From the NCBI RefSeq assembly GCF_030247195.1, contig NC_080672.1, positions 89,042,113 to 89,106,112 on the forward strand: a stretch of 64,000 bases of DNA, written 5' to 3'. A program made the position numbers and the translations under genes. The notes under the pieces were generated by a model. That model searched no databases. It was not told the origin of the DNA and saw only the letters and a program-made list of their open reading frames with translations. Below, one piece after another: positions 44,600-56,389 of this stretch. Positions within the stretch are counted from its first letter, which is position 1, and the number at the start of each line of letters is the position of its first letter. The DNA comes from Topomyia yanbarensis. Taxonomy: Eukaryota > Arthropoda > Insecta > Diptera > Culicidae.

Positions 44600-44911
44600 A
44601 TTTATCGTCACTGTTGGCATACCTTCGTATATCAACGAAGCCTTGGTTCAGGGGGATGGATGTGGGTATGGATTTCATTCGTGTAATGTCCCGGCTTATA
44701 TCCAACCACTACACGTTAGATGCACATTTGCGGCATATTAGGTTTGCGGAGAGTAGTCTGTGCGCTGTCACGACATGGAGCACGTTGTCTGGGTATGCGC
44801 TGAGTATTCTGACGCCAAGTCTCAGTTAAAGAATTCCCTTCGGCCCCGAGGTAGACCCCCCAATGTCCTAGTTCGGGATATGCTGGAATATGTTGACATA
44901 GAGGAGAAGTA
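44600..44911 (+). pseudogene. C-terminal tail of jockey-type ORF2 (before insertion)
   Basis: It reads 'ISTKPWFRGMDVGMDFIRVM', 'SNHYTLDAHLRHIRFAESSLC', 'MEHVVWVCAEYSDAKSQLKN' and 'RPPNVLVRDMLEYVDIEEK', in frames broken twice. The cysteine-histidine tail is characteristic of jockey ORF2. The reading is cut at codon TA|. by the element beginning at 44912, which also creates a TAG. Confidence 0.8.
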
Positions 44912-46867
44912 GGGTAATTTCGGAAGAGATGCCACGTCGGGCGAGATGCCGCACTTTCTGCGGTAATATGATATTGTGAGATTGTCTTTCGACGAATTAC
45001 AACACTAGAGATGTAAAATAATACTTATTATCAATTCACGAAAATTTTATTATGTGCGTCCAGTTGCATCACGGAGTGCCAAAAAAATTTCAGTTTGCCA
45101 TGAAAATTTCGTTTTTTTAAATTTTTCGATTTTTTTGGGTATATCATGTATCGGTTGAATAGCTGGGACCTTTTAGAAGGCAATCTGATCTTGAGCACGG
45201 TCATCCATAATTTCAGAGGAAAACGTCGTCGTGCGGCATTGCAGAGGAGAACAATTGGGATAGATTCCGCATCAAAATTTCGGGTGAGATGCCGAACTCG
45301 ACGGCGAAGGATACGTAGCTACAATATATTTTTTTTTACTTCTGAATATCATTAAACGATCATTTACGTCAGGTGTAGGTTCTTAATAAGGTATATCCAA
45401 AGACTAGCGGACCTAACACAGTGACATATAGGATTATGGGTCTATTTATCTATATATTTAAACGTGCGATATGTATCTAAGTACCTGTAGTTGCTTCGGT
45501 TTATTCTTTAAAGCTTCCGGCACTAATTTTCGTGAATGCATTAATTTGTAGTGATGCCAATACTGGAATAAAAAAAAAATCAACGAATTGATGCTTTTTT
45601 AAAATGAATCTTTCAAGAACAAAGCTAAGTTATATAAATTCATTGTTGGGAGAAACAACCAAACACAGCTTTTCAGGAACCCCTACCAACACACAGACAT
45701 TATTGCTCGTACAAATATTTAAATAAATAGTACCCTTAGGGTGACCATATCAGACGAGTAAAAAATCAGGACAGTCGAAAGGGTACTGATTCCCCCGTTA
45801 CCTCTCAATTGACATTGCCTTTTCCGCATGTTTTCGGCAGTTAAAAAGTTCTGGGGTCTGGCAGGCAGAGCTTGCACAGAAACAAAGTTATGGGAGTCTG
45901 GGAGGAAAAGCTCTGCCAAAAAGTCTTTCATCGTAATTTCACAGTGGCAGTTCTTGCTAAATGTAACATTGATGAAACCACCAAAATTTCGGCACCAAAA
46001 TGCCGATGTGTCTTTTCAGAGGTACCAAAGGGAATTCTTCGAGTCCCGGATTGAATGACGATTTTAGCCAAGGAGAAGCGCTGGTAACCATTGTTTCATC
46101 GATATTGACGAGGTACCTTTGGGAGATTTAAAGAACCATCGAAAGGTACAATTGGGAGATTCGACTATATTAAGTTTTGTTTGTCACATTCCGATTGAGG
46201 ATGAGTGTACGTTGTAGTTATGGTTGCGGTCCATCGTTACTGCGATCTAGAGCATAGTGAAAATCGAAGACTGAATAGATAGAAATATATTAGGCTTACA
46301 GGAGAAAAACCAGGACAAATCAAGCATTTTTCTCGACTTCCCAGGACACCAGGACAGACAATGCAAAACCAGGACATGTCCTGGGAAACCAGGACATATG
46401 GTTACCCTACCTTAATTAAGTTACTCCAACTTAACCGTTACCCAAGATTGCGAAAGAAAAATATTTTTAAAATGTTGAATAAAAAATGTTTCTAGAAATG
46501 GTTGTACCCCTTTAAGAAAAGTGAAGGTGCTAGCTGATTTATAGGTGTAATCAAACTTCAAGAAACTCAGCTGAAGACACCTTATCACAAAAAAACATCA
46601 ACGAGAGATAAAAATACTGTTGTTCACCATTTTTCAGTTTGTTACCACGGTGCGGCGTCTTACCCGCACATGCGGCATCTCTCTCGCAATGGCTTTTTTA
46701 AACATTCATGGAAAATTGATAAAAAAAAATTTCATTCCAAAAACCATTTCACAGTATTTTAGAGACTTGTCGCAATTGATAAAAATGATTTCATCAAATA
46801 TTGAATGGTTTACTTTGATGCAGGATCGATTTTTAAAAAATGTGCGACATCTCTCCCCAAATTACCC
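44912..46867. mobile_element. TA-flanked TIR element inside the retrotransposon, 1.96 kb
   Basis: Ends GGGTAATTTCGGAAGAGATG and, inverted, GGGTAATTTGGGGAGAGATG; TA at 44910-44911 is duplicated at 46868-46869. Subterminal GCGAGATGCCGCAC phrases recur near both ends (44939-44952; 46650-46690 inverted). No transposase frame was found. TA choice suggests the Tc1-mariner group. Confidence 0.9.
45737..46409. mobile_element. Nested MITE with TAGGGTGACCATAT ends, 673 bp
   Basis: The left end TAGGGTGACCATAT (45737-) and right end ATATGGTTACCCTA (-46409) are inverted repeats. The right half holds several CAGGACA / CCAGGACA words (46310-46400). It carries a segment (46051-46112) akin to 7368-7426. No target duplication was resolved. 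Confidence 0.75.
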
Positions 46868-46927
46868 TATCTTATTTATATTTTCATAAAAAACGATAAA
46901 TATCCCAATTTAGCTCCTCTCTTTTAA
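46868..46927 (+). pseudogene. Last ORF2 codons after the insertion
   Basis: Reading across the duplicated TA, codons continue 'YLIYIFIKND' to a TAA at 46925, exactly in the frame that was interrupted at 44911. This fits the hydrophobic C-terminal end of jockey-type ORF2. Confidence 0.75.
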
Positions 46928-46929
46928 TT

Positions 46930-47170
46930 CTCGGTTTTAGAAATTCTCTGTCCTGCTTTGGGGAGCCGGTCAGCACCAGAGTGCCACTATGTGAACGCCG
47001 TCGCGCATATCACGAAATTTTAAGCGAGAGCGACCCGATTCTCCACAGGTCCAATGAATCCCTCCCGTCAACCCGGGTTTTGACGTTTGGAGACCTGAGG
47101 CTCTAAGTCATGTTCTCTTCTGTCTCTTATATAACTCCTGCAACACCAATGTTGGAAATAAACCAAATTT
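46930..47170 (+). other. 3' untranslated region of the retrotransposon
   Basis: No frame; TCTTATATAACTCC and AATAAACCAAATTTG (near 47140-47170) could act as 3' signals. The following tandem repeats may belong to the same 3' end. Confidence 0.4.
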
Positions 47171-47175
47171 GCTTC

Positions 47176-47545
47176 ATATTCCTAGTTTTAAGATAGCTGT
47201 ATTTTTGTCATAAAAAACTATCATATCCCACCTGGTATAACGAATTGTATTCCTAGTTTTAAGATTGCTGTTAAATTTCTCATAAAAACTTGTTCTCCTT
47301 CTCGCATATTAAACTCTATTCTTAGCTTTTGAAATAGCTGTAAAATTTTTCGTCGAAAAAACTTATCTTCCTCCTTTTGTATATCAAGCACAATTCCTAG
47401 TTTTAAGATAATTGCAAAAAAATTCAAACAAATTATTGTATCCCACTGTTGTATATAACCTTGTATTTCAAGTTTTAAGTATCTGTAAAAAGTTTCCCCT
47501 TTAAAAAAATATTTCTGCATTGTTACCTCCTAGTTTTAAGATATC
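47176..47545 (+). repeat. About 70-bp tandem repeat
   Basis: CCTAGTTTTAAGATAGCTGT-type phrases recur at about 47181, 47250, 47321, 47393, 47466 and 47529, spacing about 63-73 bp, with decreasing similarity. Tandem repeats of this sort occur in 3' ends of some non-LTR elements. Confidence 0.75.
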
Positions 47546-48429
47546 CAAAATATGAAAAAAGAGAATTTGGCACCGCCAAGAAAACGCATTTGTGCCTAGT
47601 GAAAAAAAAAATTAAAAATCCCGATAAATTCCAACTGAATGTTATGTGAAGTATATAGAACAAAAATGATTGGTTATTCATCCCTTTATCCCTTAACAAT
47701 GCGAATTCGTTCAACATCTACCGCATTAGCAATTATTCTTGTCGAAAAGTTATGGCGCACAAACATGCGCTTTATGCGTATCAGCTTATGTTATTAACCG
47801 TCTCTTAGGAAATTTTCATCTTTAGTCTAATTGGGATTCTGAATAACATGAGAGTCATACGATGACAGAAATCGAAGTTAGACGCCATTTTCAATTCTGT
47901 TGTGCTTACTTAGATTTAAGTTGAATTCTCTATAATCCTATCATTATGCGATTTTCGGGTGGATTAATAGATTACAGAAATTGGTATCTGACGCCATTTT
48001 TAAATCTAAAATGACGACATTCGGTTAGGAAAAAAATCTATAACCTTGTAACGATGGGTATTTTATACACCATCTTAAATTACAATATGGCAAGATCCTG
48101 TTAAGCAAACATTTTAATAGCCCTAACAATAAAGGTATTGTTGAAACGGCTTTGGCAAGTACATTGAAGTGACTATGATTGTTGAAAAAAACATTCGAAA
48201 AGGACTTGACGAGAATATGATGGAAATCATTGTTCAGTATTTTCTCACACCGTTGCCAAAGCATTTTATTATATTTCAAAATTTGAATGATAAAAAAGTT
48301 ATATTATACAGCGAGATCCGGCAAAGTTGCTGAAGTAATATTACAAAAGAATATTTCAACATTCTAACTATTCCGATCTTATTCGATCCACAAATTCCAA
48401 GCGATTTTAAAATATTGAAATTTTTACTA
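47546..48429. other. No gene seen
   Basis: AT-rich; 'GACGCCATTTTCAATTCTG' and 'GACGCCATTTTTAAATCTAAAATGACG' suggest diverged dispersed repeats. No coding signal. Confidence 0.4.
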
Positions 48430-50700
48430 TTTTGAGGTACACCGAAATGCTATAGAGACAAATGAGGGATTCCATGAGAAACCGGCCGACCGCAAAATAT
48501 GACCATCGTCGATTCGAACGAAACTTTGCAAGTGTGTTCACTGTATGAATCTCCATGATATTCTCTGGCAATTGAAATATTTTGATACAAGAGCAATTTT
48601 TCAAAAAGGCGTAAACGTTTCTACGTGTATGAATTTCAAAATTTTTTTTGATCGATTACTGTATTTTATACAGCAAAACTCTCTGAGAACAAGTTACAGG
48701 GAATGAATACTTCTGTCCGAAAAAATATACACTGAAAAAAAATGTTGTGTTATTTTTCAAAAAAACAAAAATTTATGATAAAAATTTAAATTGCGAAAAA
48801 ACCCATTTTTTTAAATTTTTTATATTTTGTTACCAAAAACCTAAAGAGAAAAGAAACATTTTGAATGTGATTACATGATGGAGAAAAAATCGGTAAAAAA
48901 GTTTTTCTAACAATAACTTCGTACATGTTTTTAAATTTCATACTAATTGACATACAAAAATGTAATTTTATTACAGAATATAATTCTAAGCACCATTTAA
49001 AATCAAAATGCATTTAACAAAAATCTTCCAAAATGCGAGAGTTTTCGAGATATTTGAAATTTTGCTCCTTCAAAACAATTAATTCGTGAAATTATGCTCT
49101 TTTTAAAAGTTATTCGCGTTACCCCATCATAAAATGTGAAAAATTTAATGTTAATCGTTTTAAAGACGTAAAAGCAACTTTTTTAGTGTATTTGGATCAT
49201 GGAGAAGCTTTCAATAAAAAAGTTTTCCTAACTTTTGACATATTTTTATAATTCTTACTATTTGCAGTCAAAAATACAATTTTCTTTTTGAATATAATTC
49301 TAAACGCCATTTTAAATCGAAATGCTCTTAACAAAAATTTTCTAAAATGTAGTAGTTCTCGAGATATTTTAACTTTTGTTTTAACAACACAATTATTTTG
49401 TTTTATTACGACCTTTTCATAAGTTAGTCGCATTTCTCCATCAAAAATAATAGGTTTTTCAAAAGGCCCGTAAACTTTCCTGCAACTTTCTTTTTGACAT
49501 GAAGGCGATATTGTAAACCATTTGAAAGTTACATGAAAGCAACCAAAATATATTTCAACCATAGAGTCTGATGATTAAACTATATATAGTTGAATCCTAT
49601 TTTGGTTGTTTTCATGTAACTTTCAAATGTTTCACAATATCGCCTAGATGTCAAAGAGAAAGTTGCAGGAAAGTTTACGGACCTTTTGAAAAACCTATTA
49701 TTGTTGATGGAGAAACGCGACTAATTCATGAAAAGGTCGTAATAAAACAAAATAATTGTGTTGTTAAAACAAAAGTTAAAATATCTCGAGAACTACTACA
49801 TTTTAGAAAATTTTTGTTAAGGGCATTTCGATTTAAAATGGCGTTTAGAATCATATTCAAAAAGAAAATTGTATTTTTGACTGCAAATAGTAAGAATTAT
49901 AAAAATATGTCAAAAGTTGTTAGGAAAACTTTTTTATTGAAAGCTTCTCCATGATCCAAATACACTAAAAAAGTTGCTTTTACGTCTTTAAAACAAGAAG
50001 CGGTAACGCGAATAACTTTTAAAAAGAGCATAATTACACGAATTAATTGTTTTTGAAGGAGCAAAATTTCAAATATCTCGAAATCTATCGCATTTTGGAA
50101 GATTTTTGCTAAATGCATTTTGATTTTATATGTTGCTTAGAATTATATTCTGTAATAAAATTACAATTTTATATGTCAATTAGTATGAAATTTAAAAACA
50201 TGTACGAAGTTATTGTTAGAAAAAATTTTTTACCGATGTTTTCTCCATCATGCAATCACATTCAAAATGTTTCTTTTCTCTTTAGGTTTTTGGTAACAAA
50301 ATATAAAAAATTTAAAAAAATGGGTTTTTTCGCCATTTAAATTTTTATCATAAATTTTTGTTTTTTTGAAAAATGACACAACATTTTTTTCAGTGTATTT
50401 TTTTCAGACAGAAGTATTCATTCCCTGTAACTCGTTCTTAGATAGTTTTGCTGTATAAAATATAGTAATCGAACAAAAAAAATTTGAAATTCATACATGT
50501 AGAATCGTTTACGCCCTTTTGAAAAGTTGCTCTTGAGTCAAAATAATCTTATTACCTGTGGAAAATATTTGGTCTTCCATGACGGTGAAACGTGCAAAGT
50601 TTCATCGGAATCTAAGATGGTCGGTCACGATTTTAATGATTTTCGGACGGATCTTCGTGGAATTCCTCAAACTATGTTTGGAAAAATGCATCTCTATGAA
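48430..50700. repeat. Giant inverted repeat (hairpin), arms about 1.1 kb
   Basis: Left arm 48430-49560 and right arm 49575-50700 are reverse complements around a centre of roughly 15 bp (CATAGAGTCTGATGA). Identity is very high near the centre: 49197-49562 (minus) and 49571-49954 (plus) give nearly the same translated string, e.g. both contain KVYGPFEKPI and FRKFLLRAFRFKMAFRI. It falls off toward the outer 200 bp. Each arm itself contains two diverged direct sub-units about 280 bp apart (compare 49787 and 50068 on). The matching ORFs on opposite strands are a result of the palindrome, not genes. Confidence 0.9.
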
Positions 50701-50762
50701 TACGTTCACAGACATCCCTTCTCCTCTCCTTTTTCACAAAGATCACCTCGAAATCACTAGTA

Positions 50763-51936
50763 GGGGGAGCTGGGCCAATTCGGATCTAGTAAGGGTTTAT
50801 GAGTTATAGCGCTGGAACGTGTCAACCGATTCACAAATAAATATATTTTTTTCTGAAGGCCTGCGCGCATTTTTTCTAATGTGACTTTTCCCAATCATTT
50901 ACCGTATTGTGTATAAACGGTTCTGCACAAAAGTACATGACAGGTCCCAATTCCCTTAATCCTGTTCCAATTCGGACCACCCATTTCCAATCGATTTTTT
51001 TGCAATGGGTTTCCAATTCCAGGTATTCGTATTGTGTTGGGCTGTTTTGAAGCTGGCTGTAGCCTAAAGAATCGAATAAAAACATAATTCAAACTTGGTA
51101 GATTTTCTTAGACATTTGTGAACATTGCAAAAATTAAAAATTTTATGCCTAAAAACACTTTTTTGCATTCATCATAATAACACTAAATTTAAGTAAACTA
51201 TGAACTTCCATTGACTCATGCGAAATCAACATTATTTAAAATTCTAAAATAATTGGGTCATTAAATGAAGAATATAATTCCTCTTTTATGTCTTAAACCG
51301 ATAGTGCTAATTTTTGTAAATATTACAATATAAATGTTCATCCTTTAAAATTTCAGAATGATTTTTAATTGTTTTTCTAAAAAAATGTAAACACGTTCCC
51401 GTTTGACACTATCGGTCTTCCTTGACGGTGAATTTAACCACGTGGGTTACCATTTTATCCCAGCAAAAGGATATGGATTAAGGTAGTTCAATGGAAGGTG
51501 TGGTCATGAAAATTCAATTGTAAAAAATATTTTTTGCACAAAAATATGAATAAAAAGTTCGATTACGTATCTAAAACGTCAGCCGCATCGGAAAAAAATT
51601 AAAATCAGCTTATGGCTTAATGAACCAATTGTTGAAAACGATATCGAAGATTGAATCAAGTGTTTCTGGCAGCGGTATTTTGCTCGATTAACTAATTGCT
51701 GTTGCCAACAAAACTTTTGTTTTTCGACTAAACAATTTTTTCAAAAAAGCGCTCCGAAACAATATTCGTCCCTAGCGCACGTCCACGAAAACTGAGATCC
51801 GCAACATTTTGTGAGATAGAATAGAGCTGCATGACAGCCTTGAAAATGATATATACGCTTTGCATAATATTACCATAGCTGAGAAACAGCTGGGGGTCCG
51901 AATTGGCCAGCGGTCCGAATTGCCCCACTTCGCCCT
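50763..51936. mobile_element. TIR element with 'GGGCAATTCGGA' ends
   Basis: Left end GGGGGAGCTGGGCCAATTCGGA, right end (minus) GGGCGAAGTGGGGCAATTCGGA. The phrase CCAATTCGGACC also recurs internally (50949-50984, 51897-51910). It is related to 18942-19680. No transposase. Confidence 0.7.
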
Positions 51937-51939
51937 TTT

Positions 51940-52640
51940 CGAAAGAATATAGAAAATTGACTTCTACACTGGTAGGAAGACCTCTGCACTGGTAGGTGGA
52001 TATTGGTAAAAACATAAACTCTATTGAAGAAAGACTTTTAACTAGCACAAAAACAGCACTGTACATTAAAAAGACATAAGGACGGAGATAACCTTTTAGT
52101 GTTACTCTACAAAAATCAAAAATAATACGTTGTGTCCGTTCTAGAATTAAACGAAAGCATTTTAAATATTTTAAAAGACTTAAATGTGTTGATTTCCAAG
52201 CACAATATCATGTTTTGGGTGTAGAATGGGTTCCCGAAAATTTATATTAATGTACCATATGCTATATTTCTTCTTAATGTAGAACAAATTTTGTAAAAAC
52301 TATTTTTTTTCGCCATTAAGAAGAAAATAGTGTAAATAGTTAATATACCGAAAACACAATCCCAACAAATCTGGACCCAAATCGTAGGCCTCAATTGGTT
52401 CGTTTTGACGTTCAAATCGTACCAAATTTATTTCAAAACCCAAAATTTACTAAATTATTCAACCTTATTTCTCATTATTCCATCAGTTCCCGTGCCACTC
52501 AGCTCGGCACTGCAATGGAGCAACTTTCCTCCCACCTGTCTGGCCCAACCCTCGGTTTGAGAGCCCCGTCGGAAACAATTGAAACCGACAGCCATACAAA
52601 CGGTAGTGCGAGAGGCCACAGAGCCAGAAACTCTATTAAA
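51940..52640. other. No gene seen
   Basis: AT-rich up to about 52460, then balanced composition approaching the candidate exons. If these are real this is intron. Confidence 0.35.
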
Positions 52641-52649
52641 ATTCCTTAC

Positions 52650-52683
52650 CTTTTGTATCTCGCGTAGAAGATCTTCTGCTGCA
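52650..52683 (-). other. Candidate small coding exon
   Basis: Minus strand: acceptor CCACGCCGCAG (complement of 52684-52694), 34 nt reading CSRRSSTRDTK, then a strong donor AAAAG|GTAAGG (complement of 52644-52654). The donor is convincing; the acceptor has a weak pyrimidine tract. Confidence 0.25.
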
Positions 52684-52748
52684 CTGCGGCGTGGAACCGG
52701 GATGATGCTCAAATGTTGTTGCCGAACGAACAACTGCTAAGCTCTCAC

Positions 52749-52895
52749 CAGGCTCGGCTGCTGGCACTGGCACTGGCACTGACACTGGTGATGATACTGA
52801 TGGCACTGTGGCTGCTGGTGGAACTGGGCTGCTCGAGTCGCGGTGGTCGGGTTCAAGGTGTGCTTGTATTCCATTATGTTACAATTAGTCGTCAC
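52749..52895 (-). other. Candidate exon with start codon
   Basis: Minus strand: acceptor GTTTGCCTTTTTCAG (complement of 52896-52910), then 147 nt ending at CCTG|GTGAGAGC (donor, complement of 52741-52752). An ATG at 52874 opens 42 codons, beginning MEYKHTLNP and ending in a Cys-Gln repeat from a TGCCAG tandem. Without the splice the frame stops within 6 codons. A 65-nt intron to the next candidate exon (52650-52683) is normal for mosquitoes. Protein family unknown. The plus-strand 168-codon frame over the same DNA is the competing reading. Confidence 0.3.
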
Positions 52896-52899
52896 CTGA

Positions 52900-54655
52900 A
52901 AAAGGCAAACGCGCACAGAGAGAACGGGGTGAGGTTAGGCATCTTTTCAGAACCGTTTGGTTGGTGTTTTTTTTTTAAACGCGGGAAAGAGTGGATGTTG
53001 CTGCGAGAGGGGGAATGGAGAAAAAATCCGACAGGCACTATCGGGTTCGCGGGATCATCGCGAATCGTCTCCGTCGCCGGATTTTCACCGACCAGCTGCG
53101 ACGCTTGGTGCAACGGCAGCGGGAATGGAATAAATGTATTATTTAAGCATAAATTTATCGATTCACTGAACAAGGTGTTTTTTCCTTCACCTCGTTCGGA
53201 ATCTGTCTCGGTGGCGTAGGAATAATACACCCTGAAGTGGGAATATATGACGAAACTTCTGCTCAGCATAATCGACAATGCTTTTCCGTGGAGCAGAGCA
53301 CTTCCAGAAAAGCGTAACCAAACCAGAATCTGGCAGGCATGCGGGCAGGTAGGCAGACAGGCAGGAAGACGACGTTCAATTTACAATTTAAAGTTTTTCA
53401 CGCGCTTCGAGTGCTGGTTGGCGCTGCTCCTCTAGGATTGTGAGATGCCTGCTGGAGGAGAAAACTAGCATAACGAGTGCTGCTTCCTTTTGCGATACTG
53501 TCCGGTCGGTTGATCTGTTGGTGGTTGGTTGGTTGGTCGGTTGGCAACCGGAGAAGCGAGGCAGCATAACGCATCACAAGAAAAAGACCAGGCGATCGGC
53601 GAGGAAAAATCAGCATATTTATTTTTATGCCATTTTTAGTTCGCTCTAGAAATCGATCGGTGGAAATCGATAGCCTTTGTTCTGAACCACACGGTTGCAA
53701 TCCCGGGCCAGATTCCGGTCTGGCCTGGACGAGGTTCTAAAGATGGCTTTTTGTGCAAATTGGACTTGTGCGGTTGGTGGCAGCAGTGCTGCAAGGCGCG
53801 GGGGGGGGGGGGTTCACCGGGCAAGAGATAGTGAGTGCAAACTGACCACACACTGCTGGAACGAAAACGGGAAATAAAAGACGCTAGCGCTGGGAATGCA
53901 ATGGAAGTATGCTATTGGATGCAATAAATCTTGGTGGAAATTGACGCTTACAAGCAGAAATAAATGCTTCGCAGATACCGGGTTCGGAAATACGATTATC
54001 TGCTTGAGCGGGGCAAAAACTACGCATAGATTAGCATTCGAATGGTGCAGCTCGGGGATGTAAATCCTTAACTTTTAGAATTTCAAGTATGAAATCAGAT
54101 GCAAAGTTATTTACTACAGCACAGTTATATGATCCATTATCTTCAAACGCGTGAGAAGCAGTCCTTGCTATTCTTTGGTTAAAAAAGTCTCTAATAGCTT
54201 TTCTTTTTTTTTTTAGGTTTATCGTTTTTCACAGTAACATGTTTTGATAATTTGGAACTGATGCAAATTTACAAATGAGTGGTATGCACGACTGGACTAC
54301 ATTTACACTGAAATTTCGAAAAATGTCTATGAAATCTTTTGTTTTGCAGAAAGAATATGCCAAACTTTATTCAGATAGGGTAGTATTCAGTTGCATGATT
54401 GGAAATAAATTTAAAAAAGACCCTGAAGTATGTATATGTATAATTAAAAAATAACTAGAACAAAGAAACAGAGACTAGCAAAAAACTTGAGATTTTGCAA
54501 CATATCACACTTGCAAGCTTTGCCGATTTCGGCAAAAGGGCTTACGTTTCGATTTCGTCTCATCAGTATAGGGCTTGTAAACAGCTAGTTGCTGATGATG
54601 TCCTATAAGCACAGCAATCGCAGTTAATGTATAATATATCGGAGTGTGATTAATT
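52900..54655. other. No gene recognised; low-complexity tracts
   Basis: It contains GGTTGGTCGGTTGG runs (53522-53544), a G run of 13 (53800-53812), and single-copy-looking sequence up to about 54060, then AT-rich DNA. Confidence 0.35.
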
Positions 54656-54657
54656 CT

Positions 54658-55940
54658 CGTATCATGTGGATAGAAAAACCTCCATTATAGACCACCACCT
54701 TCCCCAAGGGGGACAATTTCCTTTACCTCTACCTTCTTTTCAATAATGACCGTGTGATTTTCCGTCTGAATTAAGGAGACCTTCTTGTGGATTCGGTGGA
54801 AAATCAAAGCAGTATTTGAGAATTTTTTGTGGAAAAAGAAAAGACATACGAATTTCTGCTTTTGATCTTTCATTTGTAATATATCGATAATAAGAAGAAG
54901 ATTTTTTTTTTCGAAAATCAAAAATGGCGGCTTCAAAATGACGTTTTTCTAGAAACCATGTTTTTTCTGCTAACGTCAAGAATAGATCTTGTTCAATTGA
55001 TCCGATTTCCTTCATACAAAAAATGTTCGGAAGTATATATTTTTTCTGTCTTCCCATATGCACATCGCACACAATGTTCGCTCTGGTTCTGTGCTCATAT
55101 TAAACTCACACTTCGTACTTCGTACCTGAACACGTGCACATGTTCGCCTGCACAACCGAATCCCATGTACGTACACGGTGTGTGTACACGTAGGTTAGAG
55201 GCACTAGTTTTCTCTTTCTCTGTCTCTCATTATCACTAGCGTTGACCCTTTTTGCCTTCTGCAAATTGTTCTCGGATGTTTGAACTAGAGTTTGCACATC
55301 GTTTGCTTGAGTTCGATGTTCGAGGCGAACTTGTACATCGAGACGAAGCATGTTTGAAGTTGAACGCGTGCACGAAATTGTGTACACGGGTACAAAATTG
55401 TCCATTTTCATGGGAAGTCTGTATTTTTTGTCCAACTTATACCTGACATTAGCATGAAAAATTAATGATTTACAATTTTAAACAAGATTACAGTAAAAAG
55501 AAGAGACAAATTTTATTTATTTTTTTCACTAAAGTCTATAAATAGTTTTTCATCAATTTTTTTTTGAAATTAGATACAAGTTATAGAAAATTTTGTTTAT
55601 GTGATATAAATTATATTCATCTCTCATTTCAGTTAACTAATAGAGGCCCTGCACTTGACAAAGTAGGACGATGTTACGTGAGCAGAGGCCGACGAGATTC
55701 GCCATTTTGAAGCTGCGTTTTGAATTTTCGAAAAAATAAATATGTCTGTATGTCTATTCGTTTTTCCACAAAAAAAATCTCAAATGTTGCTTGTTTTCCA
55801 ACGAATCCAGGAGAAGGTCCCCTTAATTCAGACGACAAATCGCACGGTCATTATTGAAAAAGAGGTATAAGTTAAGCAAATTGTCCCCTTTTGAGGGAGG
55901 TGGTGGTCTATAATGGAGGTTTTTCAATCCACATGCTACG
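54658..55940. mobile_element. TIR element, about 1.28 kb, long inverted ends
   Basis: Left CGTATCATGTGGATAGAAAA and right (minus) CGTAGCATGTGGATTGAAAA begin inverted repeats that extend about 280 bp with gaps: shared blocks include CCTCCATTATAGACCACCAC, TTCAATAATGACCGTG and TTCAAAATG(A/G)CG. The centre (55050-55450) is GC-richer with GTACACG words and no recognised transposase. Confidence 0.8.
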
Positions 55941-56389
55941 GGAAACAACAATGGGTTTTTTTTAAACTGTTTCAACAAAGTTATTGTTTTCTTGGTAGAG
56001 TAGATTTTGTTAAATGTTTTCGCGTTGTAGTGTTTTGTATACTTTGCTCATTAATAAGCTAATTGGATATTATTTCCATATAAAAAATTACGCCCATGAG
56101 TTAAAGAGTTGTTGCATAAAATAAGTACCAGTAGCGAGGAAGTGAGGCCATGTTGACAGGTGTCTCAAAGCGATTGAACTTTTTACACAATAATCGAAAA
56201 TTGTTGGAACTTGGTATACTTTGAGCACATATTACAAGGATTCAAACGTATTTCTTCGAATTAAAAATATTATTCATAAATATTACTGGAGCTGTAGAGC
56301 TAGGGTACGGAAAAAGCTCGTCAGAATCACTCCAAAGAATTGCAGACGAGACGGGAAATGACACCCACCAAAACACAGCCTAATGTCAA

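Larger units (their letters stand above)
43130..47170 (+). mobile_element. Internally deleted jockey-type (Juan-like) retrotransposon with insertion
   Basis: Plus-strand order is a 5' leader (43130-43560), ORF1 (43566 to about 44035), a direct join to the pre-RNase H part of ORF2, RNase H (44100-44540), C-terminal tail (44600-44911), a 1.96-kb TA-flanked insertion, then the last ORF2 codons (46868-46927) and a 3' untranslated region. Endonuclease and reverse transcriptase are wholly missing, so the copy is a deletion derivative. Many frameshifts make it a pseudogene. Boundaries of leader and 3' end are approximate. Confidence 0.75.

Noticed and set aside
49197..49954. Nearly identical 121- and 127-codon frames on opposite strands that might look like a conserved divergent gene pair
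   Set aside because: They are the two arms of one palindrome; the protein is basic and low in complexity, with no domain.
52713..53219. 168-codon plus-strand frame with a hydrophobic Leu/Ala run near the start, resembling a signal anchor
   Set aside because: The hydrophobic run comes from a CTGGCA tandem repeat, no domain follows, and minus-strand splice signals over the same DNA are at least as good.
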